DNA from: Xanthomonas sp. DAR 35659 | Lineage (GTDB): Bacteria > Pseudomonadota > Gammaproteobacteria > Xanthomonadales > Xanthomonadaceae | NCBI RefSeq assembly: GCF_041242975.1 | Contig: NZ_CP162488.1 | Coordinates: forward strand, 3,462,001-3,526,000 | Direction: 5' to 3' | DNA: 64,000 nt | Shown: positions 25,101 to 33,068 of the stretch, piece after piece | Layout of the letters: every line of letters starts with the position of its first letter | Numbering within the stretch: the stretch's first letter is position 1 | Made by a program: the position numbers and the translations under genes | Notes under the pieces: generated by a model | What the model was told of the DNA's origin: nothing | Seen by the model: the letters and a program-made list of their open reading frames with translations, nothing else | Databases searched by the model: none

Positions 25101-25424
25101 GCTGGCGACCTGGTCCAGGCCCAGATAGATGCCTTCCTGGGTCTGGGTGCCCTCGCCCGGCTTGGTGATGGTGACGTTGTACGGACCGCCGACGCGCAGG
25201 CCGCGCGCGTTGTAGCGGCCGCTCGCATCGGTGCTGGCGCGGCTGACCGTGCCGGATTCGACGTGGGTGATGGTCACTTCGGCGCCCGCGACGGGCTGGC
25301 CATTGTGGGTGACCAGGCCGCCGATGCCGGAGGAGGTGCTCTGGGCGAAGACGGGGGCGGCGGCGAGCGCAGCAACGAGGCCAAGGGTGAGCTTGGACAT
25401 CCGGAGACGGCGGGGTTGGGTCAT
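22113..25424 (-). CDS. Oar-like TonB-dependent receptor with N-terminal carboxypeptidase-regulatory-like domain
   Basis: A 1103-residue outer-membrane transporter. It has a signal peptide (ending near VFAQ), then a carboxypeptidase-regulatory-like beta domain (about 30-105, GLVTHNGQPVAGAEVTITH), a plug domain (MQVTATRGAEAF, GQNNRYNSITVDTISAGDP) and a beta-barrel ending in aromatic Phe (LLTLRYTF). This is the Oar/OmpA-related receptor type common in Xanthomonas; the substrate is unknown. The start at 25424 gives the best signal sequence. It is a single gene with its own terminator. Confidence 0.9.
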   Translation of the reverse strand: MTQPRRLRMSKLTLGLVAALAAAPVFAQSTSSGIGGLVTHNGQPVAGAEVTITHVESGTVSRASTDASGRYNARGLRVGGPYNVTITKPGEGTQTQEGIYLGLDQVASVNAQLTGDVATLESMQVTATRGAEAFTPDNKGVATNLSRGDLDRTPMPDRSIQNVVRSDPRVVVTDRDRGAFSAMGQNNRYNSITVDTISAGDPFGLNDNGLPTKGTPISQDAIESYNISTANFDVATRRGVGAWVNAVTKSGTNDFHGSAYYVYQNADDMIGKGKTDAKWTGYSKDTTKGATLGGPILKDKLFFFASYEESEKASPGAIWGTSDSSATNKVTGLTTAQLQQITTTAQNLGLTPGDDGSASTDIESKRYLAKLDWNISDYHRASLRFSRTEEDEPIITASSATQLKLSSNWYVLNKVNTSYALSFYDDWSETFSTEASVGYSKFTQDRVPLIGGYQPEITVRTSGADTGTSVLLGTDYSSQANVLSVKSWNAYFAGSWFLGDHVVKAGVDYQQDEVYNLFLQRYNGTYEFNSIADFASGTYRRYRLSQPAAGYSLDNVAAIFKMKQYGLFLQDTWQATDRLSIQYGLRYDMPKVDPLPTYNPCFAADPGVTGNFGACGLRATPANANAAVGGFGFANTGTIDGNNVLQPRVSFNYDLGTERPTQLRGGAGLFISNTPAVWVGNPYSNNGVAVTTYDVNRRKTATDPAFSADPLGQNVPGGTVTPPGLGNSSMTVNVVDPNFKLPAVYKYTLGLDHQLPWQDLVFTAEYQHLDVDKGILYQDLNMGTPTGTLPDGRYTYARFPSQAPGSSNTANWNKNASFSNVILLTNTDKGKSDNFTVSLKKPFNGTWSAMLAYTYSRATEVNPGTSSVAYSSYQNRAWYNPSDDAEGISNYSIPNRIIAQLSWEHKFFGDYATRVSAFYDGHNGAPYSWVFGNDAQGLGISGRSLAYVPSGPNDVVWANATSQQLSSSFWEYVGKHPELSRYKGQVAERNSSRAPWVNQLDMSFSQEIPGFAKGHKGEIRLDMFNVLNMIDKDWGVERRADFPLVRNLANVAGVTADGKYIYDISSTSLYNRNGTYAPTDLAINETQNPSQRWSLLLTLRYTF

Positions 25425-25731
25425 TGCAATAGCCTCGATGGAGTTGACGAAATGCGCATAGCTCGCCGTCCCTGGTAGGCGCACGGCAGCGGAATGTGGG
25501 TTCGTGCCCCCTTGCTGGATCCCCCGCAAGGGTTAACGTGAGTTTAACACCATAGGGCCGATTTGTTGCCAAACCGTGACAGTCGGGCGCAAACCGACAT
25601 GACGCGACACGCATCCCAGTCTGGACGAGGGTTGAAGATGCGAATCGTAGGAAATCGGGGCATAGCCGCCCCAGGCCCCCGGGCCGTCAAACCTTGTCCC
25701 CCTCCCGGCAGGATCCGGTTGGGGCGAGTCC
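25425..25731. other. Non-coding region upstream of the receptor and downstream of marC
   Basis: About 307 bp without a gene. It must hold the receptor promoter. Two TTAAC-type boxes in partial dyad (GGTTAA and TTTAAC, 25531-25547) lie about 110 bp upstream of the receptor start and could be a regulator site or promoter elements. No clear marC terminator is visible. Confidence 0.4.
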
Positions 25732-26331
25732 TCAGCCGGCGATCGGCGACTTCAGATAGGCCGTCAGCCCGTCCAGGAACATCTGCACCGAGATCGCCAC
25801 CAACAGCATGCCCATCAGCCGCTCGACCGCGGTCAGCACGCGCATGCCGAGCAGCTTGTACAGCAGCGTGCCGGAGAACAGCAGCGCCGAGGTGCCGACC
25901 CAGGCCAGGATCAACGCCAGGCTCCACTCGCCCAGGCGGGTGGGCTCGTTGCTGCCCATCAGCATCACCGCGGCCATGCCCGAGGGCCCGGCCACCAGCG
26001 GGATCGCCAGCGGCACGATGAACGGCTCGCCGTCCGGGATCTCGCCCATCAGGCCCTCCGGACGCGGGAAGATCATGCGGATGCCGATCAGGAACAGCAC
26101 GATGCCGCCGGCGATGGCCACCGACTCCTGGCGCAGGTGCATCACTTCCAGCGCGTACTTGCCGCCCCACAGGAATGCCATCAGCACGCCGAGGGCGATC
26201 AGCAGCTCGCGCGCCAGCACGATGCGCTGGCGCCGCGCCGGCAGCGGCTTGAGCACGCTGAGGAACACCGGGATGTTGCCCAGTGGGTCGAGGATCAGGA
26301 ACAGCAGCAACGCCGCCGACAGGATGGTCAT
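25732..26331 (-). CDS. MarC/YhgN-family inner-membrane protein
   Basis: A 199-residue membrane protein with about six hydrophobic helices. The family hallmarks are LILDPLGNIPVFLSVLKPL at the N-terminus and PLAIPLVAGPSGMAAVMLM in the middle. Despite the name, MarC proteins have no proven role in antibiotic resistance, and the substrate is unknown. The start overlaps the stop of the upstream SDR gene (ATGA), so the two are translationally coupled. Confidence 0.88.
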   Translation of the reverse strand: MTILSAALLLFLILDPLGNIPVFLSVLKPLPARRQRIVLARELLIALGVLMAFLWGGKYALEVMHLRQESVAIAGGIVLFLIGIRMIFPRPEGLMGEIPDGEPFIVPLAIPLVAGPSGMAAVMLMGSNEPTRLGEWSLALILAWVGTSALLFSGTLLYKLLGMRVLTAVERLMGMLLVAISVQMFLDGLTAYLKSPIAG

Positions 26332-27068
26332 GCCAGGGGCTCCCAGATCGCGCCGCGATGCGCGGCGCCGGCGGGCGACAGCAGTTCCACGCAGGCGGGC
26401 GCGTAGCGCGCCGGATCGACCGCGTCGAAGTCTTCCTGGTGGGTGTAGGCGCGGGCGCGCAGCGCGGTGCGCATCGGCCCGGGCTGCAGCCCGGCCACGC
26501 GCACCGGCGAGGCCGCCAGTTCGCCGTGCAGGGTCGCCAGCAGGCCGCGACGGCCGTGCTGGGCCGCGCCGTAGCCGCCCCAGTAGGCCTGGCCGACGCG
26601 CGCCGGGTCGTCGAGCGCGAACACGATCGCCGCGTCGGGCGCCTGCTTGAGCAGCGGCAGGCAGGCCTGGGTCAGCCAGGCGGGCGCGGTCAGGTTGACG
26701 TGGATGGCGCGCGCGAACTGCGCCGGATCGGCGTGCTCGAACGGGGTCAGGCCGACGAAATCGGCGGCGCAGTGCAACAGCCCGTCCAGCCGCCCGAGTT
26801 CGGCCTGCAGCCGCTCGGCCAGCGTCGCGTAGTCCTCCGGGGTGGCCCCGAGCAGGTCCAGCGGATACAGCAGCGGCTGCGCGCCGATCGCGGCGATCGC
26901 GTCGTAGACCCGGTGCAGGCGCGCCGGCTTGTGCCCGAGCAACACCACGGTGGCGCCAGCCTCGGCGCAGGCCAGCGCGGCGGCGCTGCCCAGCCCGCCG
27001 GCGGCGCCGCACACCAGCACCACGCGCTGCGCCAGCACGCCCGCGGGCGCCATCGCCGGCTCGGTCAC
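26328..27068 (-). CDS. SDR-family protein (YciK-like) lacking the catalytic lysine
   Basis: A 246-residue Rossmann-fold protein. The nucleotide-binding glycine motif is CGAAGGLG (about 20-27), and HCAADFVGLTPFEHADPAQFARAIHVNLTA fits the SDR core. The active-site Tyr is present in GGYGAAQHG, but the Lys four residues later (YxxxK) is Gln. Related YciK proteins have a YAxSK motif. Activity may therefore be lost or changed. The GTG start overlaps the glutaredoxin stop by four bases; an ATG five codons later is an alternative. The pterin or quinone substrate sometimes assigned to relatives is not supported here. Confidence 0.8.
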   Translation of the reverse strand: MTEPAMAPAGVLAQRVVLVCGAAGGLGSAAALACAEAGATVVLLGHKPARLHRVYDAIAAIGAQPLLYPLDLLGATPEDYATLAERLQAELGRLDGLLHCAADFVGLTPFEHADPAQFARAIHVNLTAPAWLTQACLPLLKQAPDAAIVFALDDPARVGQAYWGGYGAAQHGRRGLLATLHGELAASPVRVAGLQPGPMRTALRARAYTHQEDFDAVDPARYAPACVELLSPAGAAHRGAIWEPLA

Positions 27069-27385
27069 GGCTGGTAGGCCTCGGCCACGATGCGTTGCAG
27101 TTCGCCGGACTCGAACAGTTCCAGGGTGATGTCGCAGCCGCCGATCAGTTCGCCATGGATGAACAGCTGCGGGAAGGTCGGCCAGTTCGAGTGGCGCGGC
27201 AGATTGGCGCGAATCTCCGGCTCCTCGAGCACGTTGACGGTGTGCAGGCGTTCGGCGCCGGCGGCCAGCAGCGCCTGCAACGCGCGACTGGAGAAGCCGC
27301 ACATCGGATACTGCGGCGTGCCCTTCATGAACAACACGATGGGATGGCGTTCGACGTCGGCCTGGATGCGCTCCATCACCTGCAT
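27065..27385 (-). CDS. grxD: Monothiol glutaredoxin (Grx4/GrxD type)
   Basis: A 106-residue CGFS-type glutaredoxin that carries and transfers [2Fe-2S] clusters, usually with BolA partners. The motif CGFS is at residues 29-32, preceded by VLFMKGTPQYPM; WPTFPQLFIHGELIGGCDI gives the cis-Pro and the GGCD glutathione-binding loop. The start at 27385 has AGGAG 9 bases upstream. It is first in a coupled set with the SDR and MarC genes and divergent from the superoxide dismutase gene. Confidence 0.94.
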   Translation of the reverse strand: MQVMERIQADVERHPIVLFMKGTPQYPMCGFSSRALQALLAAGAERLHTVNVLEEPEIRANLPRHSNWPTFPQLFIHGELIGGCDITLELFESGELQRIVAEAYQP

Positions 27386-27511
27386 GGGGACTTTCTCCTG
27401 CTGGAGCGAAAGAACGCGACCTCGGCGGTCGGCTAGACTTTCGCGTAGCCGCATAGTGTAAGCCCTGCGCATGCCGGACCGACATGCGCCCGCCACCGCT
27501 TCCGAGGATCC

Positions 27512-28090
27512 ATGGCCATCGAACTCGCTCCCCTGCCCTACGACCGCGCCGCGCTGGCGCCGCACCTGTCCGCCGAGACCGTGGACCTGCATCACGGCCA
27601 GCACCAACGCGCACTGGTGGAACGGCTCAACGCGCAACTGGCCGGCGGCGAGTTCGCCGACCTGCCGTTGCCGGACCTGGTGCGCCGCACCCAGGGCCGT
27701 CTGTTCCAGCACGCGTCCGAGGTCTGGAACCACGCGTTCTACTGGCAGGGACTGCGCCCGCGCGGCGGCGGCGAACCCGGCGGCGCGCTCGGCGAGCGCA
27801 TCGCCAAGAGCTTCGGCGACTTCGCCCGCTTCAAGGCCGATTTCGAACGCATGGCGCTGGCCGTGTTCGGCTCCGGCTGGGTCTGGCTGGTGCAGCGTCC
27901 GGACACCACACTGGCCCTGATCGCCACCGCCAACGCCGGCTCGCCGCTGACCGGCGAGGACACCCCGCTGCTGGCCTGCGACCTGTGGGAGCACGCCTAC
28001 TGCATCGACTACCGCAACGACCGCGCGCGCTATCTGGAGGCGTTCTGGAAGCTGGTGAACTGGGAGTTCGTGGCGGCGAATCTGCGGTGA
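27512..28090 (+). CDS. sodB: Fe/Mn-family superoxide dismutase with altered active-site residues
   Basis: A 192-residue SodB-type protein. All four metal ligands are in place: H27 (DLHHGQHQ), H74 (VWNHAFYW), D157 and H161 (DLWEHAY). However, two otherwise conserved second-sphere residues differ from E. coli SodB: the gateway Tyr34 position is Leu35 (HQRALV for HHQTYV), and the Gln69 position is Glu70 (HASEVWNH for NAAQVWNH). Both affect redox tuning and proton delivery in studied enzymes. Activity and metal preference are therefore uncertain. The Shine-Dalgarno is GAGG, 4 bases from ATG. No signal peptide is visible. Confidence 0.9.
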   Translation: MAIELAPLPYDRAALAPHLSAETVDLHHGQHQRALVERLNAQLAGGEFADLPLPDLVRRTQGRLFQHASEVWNHAFYWQGLRPRGGGEPGGALGERIAKSFGDFARFKADFERMALAVFGSGWVWLVQRPDTTLALIATANAGSPLTGEDTPLLACDLWEHAYCIDYRNDRARYLEAFWKLVNWEFVAANLR

Positions 28091-28101
28091 GGCCGGGATT
28101 A

Positions 28102-28129
28102 GGGAATCGGGAATCGGGAATCGGGAATC
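28102..28129. repeat. Heptamer tandem repeat, four GGGAATC units
   Basis: Four exact tandem copies of GGGAATC lie 12 bp after the sodB stop, between convergent sodB and purK. The same heptamer appears inverted at 32597-32631 and in variant form at 51318-51350 and 51509-51536. Nearby, CAGGCCGCGCGGCCTG (28197-28212) is a 16-bp palindrome. Confidence 0.9.
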
Positions 28130-28232
28130 GAGTAAAGGCTTGCGGCGTTGAGGCGGCCCGCGGTCGCCGCCAGCCTCGTCCGCCAAGGCTCGCGTCCAGG
28201 CCGCGCGGCCTGAACGCGCCATCCAATGTCGC

Positions 28233-29381
28233 TCAGCCCTGCGTCTGCAGGGCCGCGATCACCGGCGCGACCTGCTGGCTGCGCTGTAACTGTTCGCCGA
28301 CCGCCTGCAATGCCTGCGCCAAGGCGGCGGGCGTGTCCTCGCGCAGCGTCGCATGGCCCACCTTGCGGCCGTCGCGCGCGTCCTTGCCGTAGTCGTGCCA
28401 ATGCCCGCCCGGTTGCGCCAGCACCGGCGCCGCATCGGGCATCTGCCCCAGCCAGTTGAGCATGCAGGCATGCCCGCGCATGCGCGTGGCGCCCAGCGGC
28501 AGACCCAGCACCGCACGCAGGTGGTTCTCGAACTGCGAGGTCTCCGCGCCTTCGATGGTCCAGTGGCCGGAGTTGTGCACGCGCGGCGCCATCTCGTTGG
28601 CCAGCAGTTCGCCATCGCGGCAGAACAGCTCCAGCGCGAACACGCCCACGTACTGCAGGCGCTCGGCCAGCGCGCGCGCATGCGCGACCGCCGCCTGCTC
28701 CAGCGCGGCATCGGCCCGCGCCGGGGCCAGGCTGGCCGACAGCACGCCCTGCACGTGCCAGTTCTCGGTCAGCGGCCAGCTGCGGAACTCGCCGTCGCGG
28801 CCGCGCACCGCCACCACGCTGACCTCGCGCTGGAACGGGACGAAGGCTTCCACGATCAGGCCCACGCTGGACGCCTGCGCGCCCAACGCGGCCCAGGCCG
28901 CCTCGGCGTCGGCCGCGGATGCGATCCGGAACTGGCCCTTGCCGTCGTAGCCCAGACGCCGGGTCTTGAGGATGCACGGCGTGCCGATCCGCGCCAGCGC
29001 CGCGTCCAGTTCCTCGCGGCTGGCGACCGCGGCGAACTCGGGCACCGGGATGCCGAGTTCACGGAACAGGGTCTTCTCGGCCAGGCGATCCTGCGCCACC
29101 GCCAATGCGCCCGGAGTGGGGAACACCGGCACCTGCCCGGCCAGCCATTCGGCGCTGGCCGCCGGCACGTTCTCGAAATCGAAGGTGGCCACGTCCACCG
29201 TGGCCGCGAACGCGGCCAGCGCCGCCTCGTCGGCGTAGTCGCCGACCCGCAGCGGCGCGACCTGCCCGGCGCAGGCGTCGGCCGCCGGATCCAGCAGCGC
29301 AAAGCGCAGGCCCAGCGGCACGCCGGCCAGCGCCAGCATGCGCGCCAACTGTCCAGCCCCCAGAATGCCGACGGTGGTCAT
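28233..29381 (-). CDS. purK: PurK, N5-carboxyaminoimidazole ribonucleotide synthetase
   Basis: A 382-residue ATP-grasp enzyme that converts AIR, bicarbonate and ATP to N5-CAIR in purine synthesis. The N-terminus [17 protein letters not shown] is the PurK Rossmann start; [14 protein letters not shown] is the ATP-grasp lysine loop, and [29 protein letters not shown] is the family's C-terminal metal/ATP site. Its start overlaps the purE stop, so the two steps are made together. Confidence 0.96.
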   Translation of the reverse strand: MTTVGILGAGQLARMLALAGVPLGLRFALLDPAADACAGQVAPLRVGDYADEAALAAFAATVDVATFDFENVPAASAEWLAGQVPVFPTPGALAVAQDRLAEKTLFRELGIPVPEFAAVASREELDAALARIGTPCILKTRRLGYDGKGQFRIASAADAEAAWAALGAQASSVGLIVEAFVPFQREVSVVAVRGRDGEFRSWPLTENWHVQGVLSASLAPARADAALEQAAVAHARALAERLQYVGVFALELFCRDGELLANEMAPRVHNSGHWTIEGAETSQFENHLRAVLGLPLGATRMRGHACMLNWLGQMPDAAPVLAQPGGHWHDYGKDARDGRKVGHATLREDTPAALAQALQAVGEQLQRSQQVAPVIAALQTQG

Positions 29382-29881
29382 TGGCGCGGATCGTCCTTGG
29401 CCATCACTTCGTCGGTCTGACGCTGGCGGAAATCGTCCAGCGCCGCAGCGATCTGCGCATGCTCGGGGGCCAGCATTGCCGCGGCGAACAGCGCGGCGTT
29501 GGCCGCACCGGCATTGCCGATCGCGAACGTGGCCACCGGGATGCCCGCCGGCATCTGCACGATCGACAGCAACGAGTCCATGCCGTTGAGCGCCTTGGAC
29601 TGCACCGGCACGCCCAGCACCGGCACCGCGGTCTTGGCCGCGAGCATGCCCGGCAGGTGCGCGGCGCCGCCGGCACCGGCCACGATCGCGCGCAGGCCGC
29701 GCGCGGCCGCTTGCTCGGCGTAGGAGAAGAGAACGTCCGGCGTGCGGTGCGCGGACACCACCTTCACTTCATAGGGCACGCCCAGCGCATCGAGTTTCTG
29801 CGCCGCATGCTGCATGGTCTCCCAGTCGGAGCGGGAACCCATCACGATGCCGACCAGCGGCGCGGTTTGCTTGGAGGTCAT
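29378..29881 (-). CDS. purE: PurE, N5-CAIR mutase
   Basis: A 167-residue class I PurE that moves the carboxylate of N5-CAIR to C4 to give [20 protein letters not shown] is the substrate-binding N-terminal motif, with VSAHRTPD and [15 protein letters not shown] following. It is first of a purE-purK pair and divergent from the Trm112-like gene; the 58-bp gap holds both promoters. Confidence 0.96.
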   Translation of the reverse strand: MTSKQTAPLVGIVMGSRSDWETMQHAAQKLDALGVPYEVKVVSAHRTPDVLFSYAEQAAARGLRAIVAGAGGAAHLPGMLAAKTAVPVLGVPVQSKALNGMDSLLSIVQMPAGIPVATFAIGNAGAANAALFAAAMLAPEHAQIAAALDDFRQRQTDEVMAKDDPRQ

Positions 29882-29939
29882 GGCCGTCCCCTGCCTTAAA
29901 GACGTATTCTAGCCGTCTTCCACGCAAGACGAAGACCGG

Positions 29940-30209
29940 ATGGACCGCAAACTGCTCGACCTGCTGTGCTCGCCCGATACCCGCCAACCGCTGGCGCTGC
30001 TGGAGGCGCGCGGCCTGGAAGCGTTGAACCGCGCCATCGCCGCCGGCGGCGTGCAGCGCGCCGATGGCAGCGCGCAGGCGCAACCGCTGCGCGAAGCCCT
30101 GGTCACCCGCGACCGCAAGCAGGTGTTCCGCGTCGACGACGGCATCCCGGTGCTGCTGGCCGAGGAAGCCATCGGCACCGCCCAGCTCGCCGACTTCCCG
30201 GACAAATGA
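29940..30209 (+). CDS. Trm112-family (YcaR-like) small protein
   Basis: An 89-residue protein with the family pattern LLDLLCSPDTRQPL at the N-terminus and DGIPVLLAEEA at the C-terminal part. Many relatives carry a zinc-like CPxCxxxL motif; here only the first Cys is left (CSPDT). Eukaryotic Trm112 activates methyltransferases, but the bacterial role is not settled. Its stop overlaps the nadC start (ATGA), so it is translationally coupled to NAD synthesis. Confidence 0.8.
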   Translation: MDRKLLDLLCSPDTRQPLALLEARGLEALNRAIAAGGVQRADGSAQAQPLREALVTRDRKQVFRVDDGIPVLLAEEAIGTAQLADFPDK

Positions 30210-31075
30210 GCCACGACCTGGCGCCGCCGGCGCAGGCGCAGATCGACGCCGACGTGGCGCGCGCGCTGGCCGAGGACCTGGGCAGCGGCGACGTCACCGC
30301 CGCGTTGCTGCCGGACGGCGCCGACAGCGCCTACCTGCTGTGCAAGCAGGACGCGGTGATCGCCGGCCGCCCCTGGTTCGACGCCTGCCACCGCGCGCTC
30401 GACCCGCAGGTCCGGATCGACTGGCATGTCGCCGAAGGCCAGCGCGTCGCCGCCGGCACGGTGCTGGCCCTGCTGCACGGGCGCAGCCGCGCGCTGGTCA
30501 GCGCCGAACGCGCGTCGCTGAATTTCCTGCAGACCCTGTCGGCCACCGCCACAGCGACCGCCGCCTACGTGGCCGCGGTCGCCGGCACCGGCGCGCGCAT
30601 CCTCGACACCCGCAAGACCCTGCCCGGCCTGCGCCTGGCGCAGAAGTACGCGGTGCGCTGCGGCGGCGGCGACAACCACCGCTTCGGCCTGTACGACACG
30701 GTGATGCTCAAGGAAAACCACATCCGCGCCGCGGGCTCGCTGCCCGCGGCGGTGGCCGCCGCGCGCGCGCAGTGGCCGGCGCTGCCGCTGGTGGTCGAAG
30801 TGGAAACGCTGGAGCAATTGCGCGAGGCACTGCAGGCCGGCTGCGACCGCATCCTGATCGACGATTTCACCGCAGAGCAGCGCCGCGAGGCGGTGGCGAT
30901 CGCCGCGGCCGCGCCGTTCCATCGCGCGATCCCGCTGGAAGTGTCCGGCGGCGTCGACCTGGACGGCGTGCGCGCGATCGCCGCCGACGGCGTGGACTGC
31001 ATCTCCATCGGCGCACTGACCAAGCATGTGCAGGCGGTGGACCTGTCGCTGAAGCTGGGTCCACCGCCGCACTGA
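30206..31075 (+). CDS. nadC: NadC, quinolinate phosphoribosyltransferase
   Basis: A 289-residue enzyme of de novo NAD synthesis that makes nicotinate mononucleotide from quinolinate and PRPP with loss of CO2. Motifs: LAEDLGSGDVTAALL, ERASLNFLQTLSATAT, DTRKTLPGLR, KYAVRCGGGDNHRFGLYD and MLKENHI are all family signatures, and VSGGVDLDGVRAIA is the phosphate-binding region. The ATG at 30206 overlaps the previous stop. Confidence 0.97.
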   Translation: MSHDLAPPAQAQIDADVARALAEDLGSGDVTAALLPDGADSAYLLCKQDAVIAGRPWFDACHRALDPQVRIDWHVAEGQRVAAGTVLALLHGRSRALVSAERASLNFLQTLSATATATAAYVAAVAGTGARILDTRKTLPGLRLAQKYAVRCGGGDNHRFGLYDTVMLKENHIRAAGSLPAAVAAARAQWPALPLVVEVETLEQLREALQAGCDRILIDDFTAEQRREAVAIAAAAPFHRAIPLEVSGGVDLDGVRAIAADGVDCISIGALTKHVQAVDLSLKLGPPPH

Positions 31076-31136
31076 CTTCACGGCCGCGGCGACGCCCCTC
31101 TGCGACGCTGCACGCCTCCCCCAATCCGAGTTGCCG

Positions 31137-32249
31137 ATGGCCCGTCCCTGGTTCGCGTTGTTGTGCGCCGCCGCCCTGTTCCCCGCCGGTCGCGCGGCCG
31201 CCGCGGAGGTGTGCGACCTGCCGCCGCGTTTCGGCCTGACCCCGACCGCCGTGGCCATCGTGCGCACCGCCTGCAACGAACACCGGCTGTGGTGGCGGCC
31301 GTTCATCGACACCCAGGGCCGGCTCGCCGGCCTGCGCGTGACCGAAGCCGAGCGCGGCGACCTCGCCGACCACGGCATCGAGGCCTGGCAGCGCGTGGCC
31401 GCGTACTGGCGCGACAGCGGCACGCTGGGCGCGATGGGCGGCAGCGACGGCGCCGACAGTTGCCAGCAACTGGACGGCTCGCGCTACCGGCAGGCGGACT
31501 GCCGCGCCTTCCTCGTCGACAACCCCTGGTCGGCGGCGTTCGTGTCCTACGTGATGGTGCGCGCCGGCGTGAGCGGCTTTCGCACCTCGATCCGGCACAT
31601 CGACTACATCCGCGCCGCCTACCAGGGCGGGCCCGACGGCCTGCCGTACCGCTACGCCGATCCGCAGCAGGACAAACCGGCGCCGGGCGACCTGCTGTGC
31701 TTCCTGCGCGGGCGCAAGCAGCCGCTGGGCGCGGCCGGGCTGCGCGAGGCGCTGGCGCGCGGCGGCGCGCTGCCCTGGGAATCGCATTGCGACATCGTGG
31801 TCGCGGCCAACGTCGGCGGCGACCGCACGCTGTACCTGATCGGCGGCAACGTGCTCAATGCGGTGACCATGCGCAAGCTGCCGCTGGACCGTGCCGGGCG
31901 CCTGCAATTGAAGGCGCCGCTGGCGCAGGACCAGGTCGGCGACGATGGGGCCGGACTGGAGTGCACGCCGGGCCGCGAGGAACTGTGCGACTTCAACCGC
32001 CAGGACTGGGCGGCGCTGCTGCAGTTGCAGCCGCAGGCGCAGCTATCGACGCCGCCGCCGACGCTGCCGGGCGCGGTCCCGACGTCGAATCCGGCGCCGG
32101 AGCAAACACCGATCCCAGTGCCCCAGGGCCCCGCGCCGACGACGGCACCGGCACCCGCCGCACCCGCCACCGTGCCGGCAACCACCCCGGCGACCACCCC
32201 ACCCGCGACCGACCCACGCGACGCGGAATCTTCGCAACCGACGCGCTGA
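31137..32249 (+). CDS. Secreted DUF2272 protein
   Basis: A 370-residue exported protein. The signal peptide covers about residues 1-23 (ending AAAAEV). The DUF2272 core (about 50-270) includes DNPWSAAFVSYVMVRAG, with an NlpC/P60-like flavour and a later ESHCDIVVAANVGG; catalytic function is unproven. The last 95 residues are Pro/Thr/Ala-rich and probably disordered. The ATG at 31137 is preferred to a TTG two codons upstream. It follows nadC by 61 bp on the same strand. Confidence 0.78.
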   Translation: MARPWFALLCAAALFPAGRAAAAEVCDLPPRFGLTPTAVAIVRTACNEHRLWWRPFIDTQGRLAGLRVTEAERGDLADHGIEAWQRVAAYWRDSGTLGAMGGSDGADSCQQLDGSRYRQADCRAFLVDNPWSAAFVSYVMVRAGVSGFRTSIRHIDYIRAAYQGGPDGLPYRYADPQQDKPAPGDLLCFLRGRKQPLGAAGLREALARGGALPWESHCDIVVAANVGGDRTLYLIGGNVLNAVTMRKLPLDRAGRLQLKAPLAQDQVGDDGAGLECTPGREELCDFNRQDWAALLQLQPQAQLSTPPPTLPGAVPTSNPAPEQTPIPVPQGPAPTTAPAPAAPATVPATTPATTPPATDPRDAESSQPTR

Positions 32250-32596
32250 GCGGGGCGCATCGCACCCAGCGCGGCGGCGCCGCGCGTTCGATGACGGAAG
32301 CTGGCGGCAGTTTCATCTGCCCTCTTGATGCTTGCAGGAAGCTCGAAAGCACTAGACCGCAGGCACCAATGGCAACGTTGCAACGCCGTCGGCCAGTAGC
32401 CAATGCCGGCGGCAATGCCGAGCGTGGGCTGCACCGACCATCGCGACGCAAGCCAGGCGCAGAAAGAAAAGGCCCGATTCACGCATCCGCTTCGAGGCTC
32501 ATATCGATCAATCCGGGCTTCGCTCGCCCTGCGGCCGCCGCGCACACTCCCTGCTGTCGATGCGCTGTGCCCGACTCCTGGCCGCAACAGCACTCC
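32250..32596. other. Non-coding stretch before the heptamer array
   Basis: About 347 bp with no convincing gene, terminator or promoter. Coding-like frames here lack start signals and resemble no family I know. It leads directly into the heptamer array. Confidence 0.5.
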
Positions 32597-32659
32597 GATT
32601 CCCGATTCCCGATTCCCGATTCCCGATTCCCCAATCCCCAATCCCCAATCCCCAATCCC
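32597..32659. repeat. Heptamer array: five GATTCCC then four CAATCCC units
   Basis: Nine heptamers fill exactly 63 bp: five GATTCCC followed by four CAATCCC. The array ends 40 bp before the DUF3301 start. The first block is the reverse complement of the array at 28102-28129. There are no spacers, so it is not a CRISPR array. Confidence 0.95.
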
Positions 32660-32699
32660 CAGATTGCAGCCGCCCCCGCCGCCTCGCTACAGTGGCGCC

Positions 32700-33044
32700 A
32701 TGCCAAGTCTGATCCTTTGGATGATCGTCGGTGCCGCGGTGTTCGCGTTCTGGAATGCTTCGCGCGCCGCCGCCGAACGCGCCGAAACGCTGGGCCGCAA
32801 TGCCTGCAAGGCCGCCGATGTGCAATGGCTGGATCAGAGCGTGCACGGCACCGGCCTGCGGCTGCGGCGCCTGCCCAGCGGCTGGCTGGGATTCGAGCGC
32901 AGCTTCCGCTTCGATTACTCCTACGATGGCGTCGATCGCCACAGCGGTCGCATGGTGCTGCTCGGCGACCGGCTGATTTCCTTCACCGGACCGTCGGTGG
33001 CGACGGTGACAGCGTTGCACGAAGGGCGCGAATCGCCCGATTGA
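32700..33044 (+). CDS. DUF3301 family membrane-anchored small protein
   Basis: A 114-residue protein with one N-terminal membrane helix (about 4-20) followed by a small basic domain: SRAAAERAETLGRNACKAADVQWLDQSV, then GLRLRR and FRFDYSYDG. This matches DUF3301, whose function is unknown. The ATG at 32700 has no strong Shine-Dalgarno. Part of the gene is repeated in decayed form just downstream (33069-33157). Confidence 0.75.
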   Translation: MPSLILWMIVGAAVFAFWNASRAAAERAETLGRNACKAADVQWLDQSVHGTGLRLRRLPSGWLGFERSFRFDYSYDGVDRHSGRMVLLGDRLISFTGPSVATVTALHEGRESPD

Positions 33045-33068
33045 GGCGCCTGTGGGCTACGCGGTAGG

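Noticed and set aside
28099..28232. A gene between sodB and purK
   Set aside because: Only heptamer repeats and a short palindrome; no start signal or coding pattern.
32597..32659. Possible CRISPR array
   Set aside because: Units are 7 bp with no spacers; it is a simple tandem repeat.
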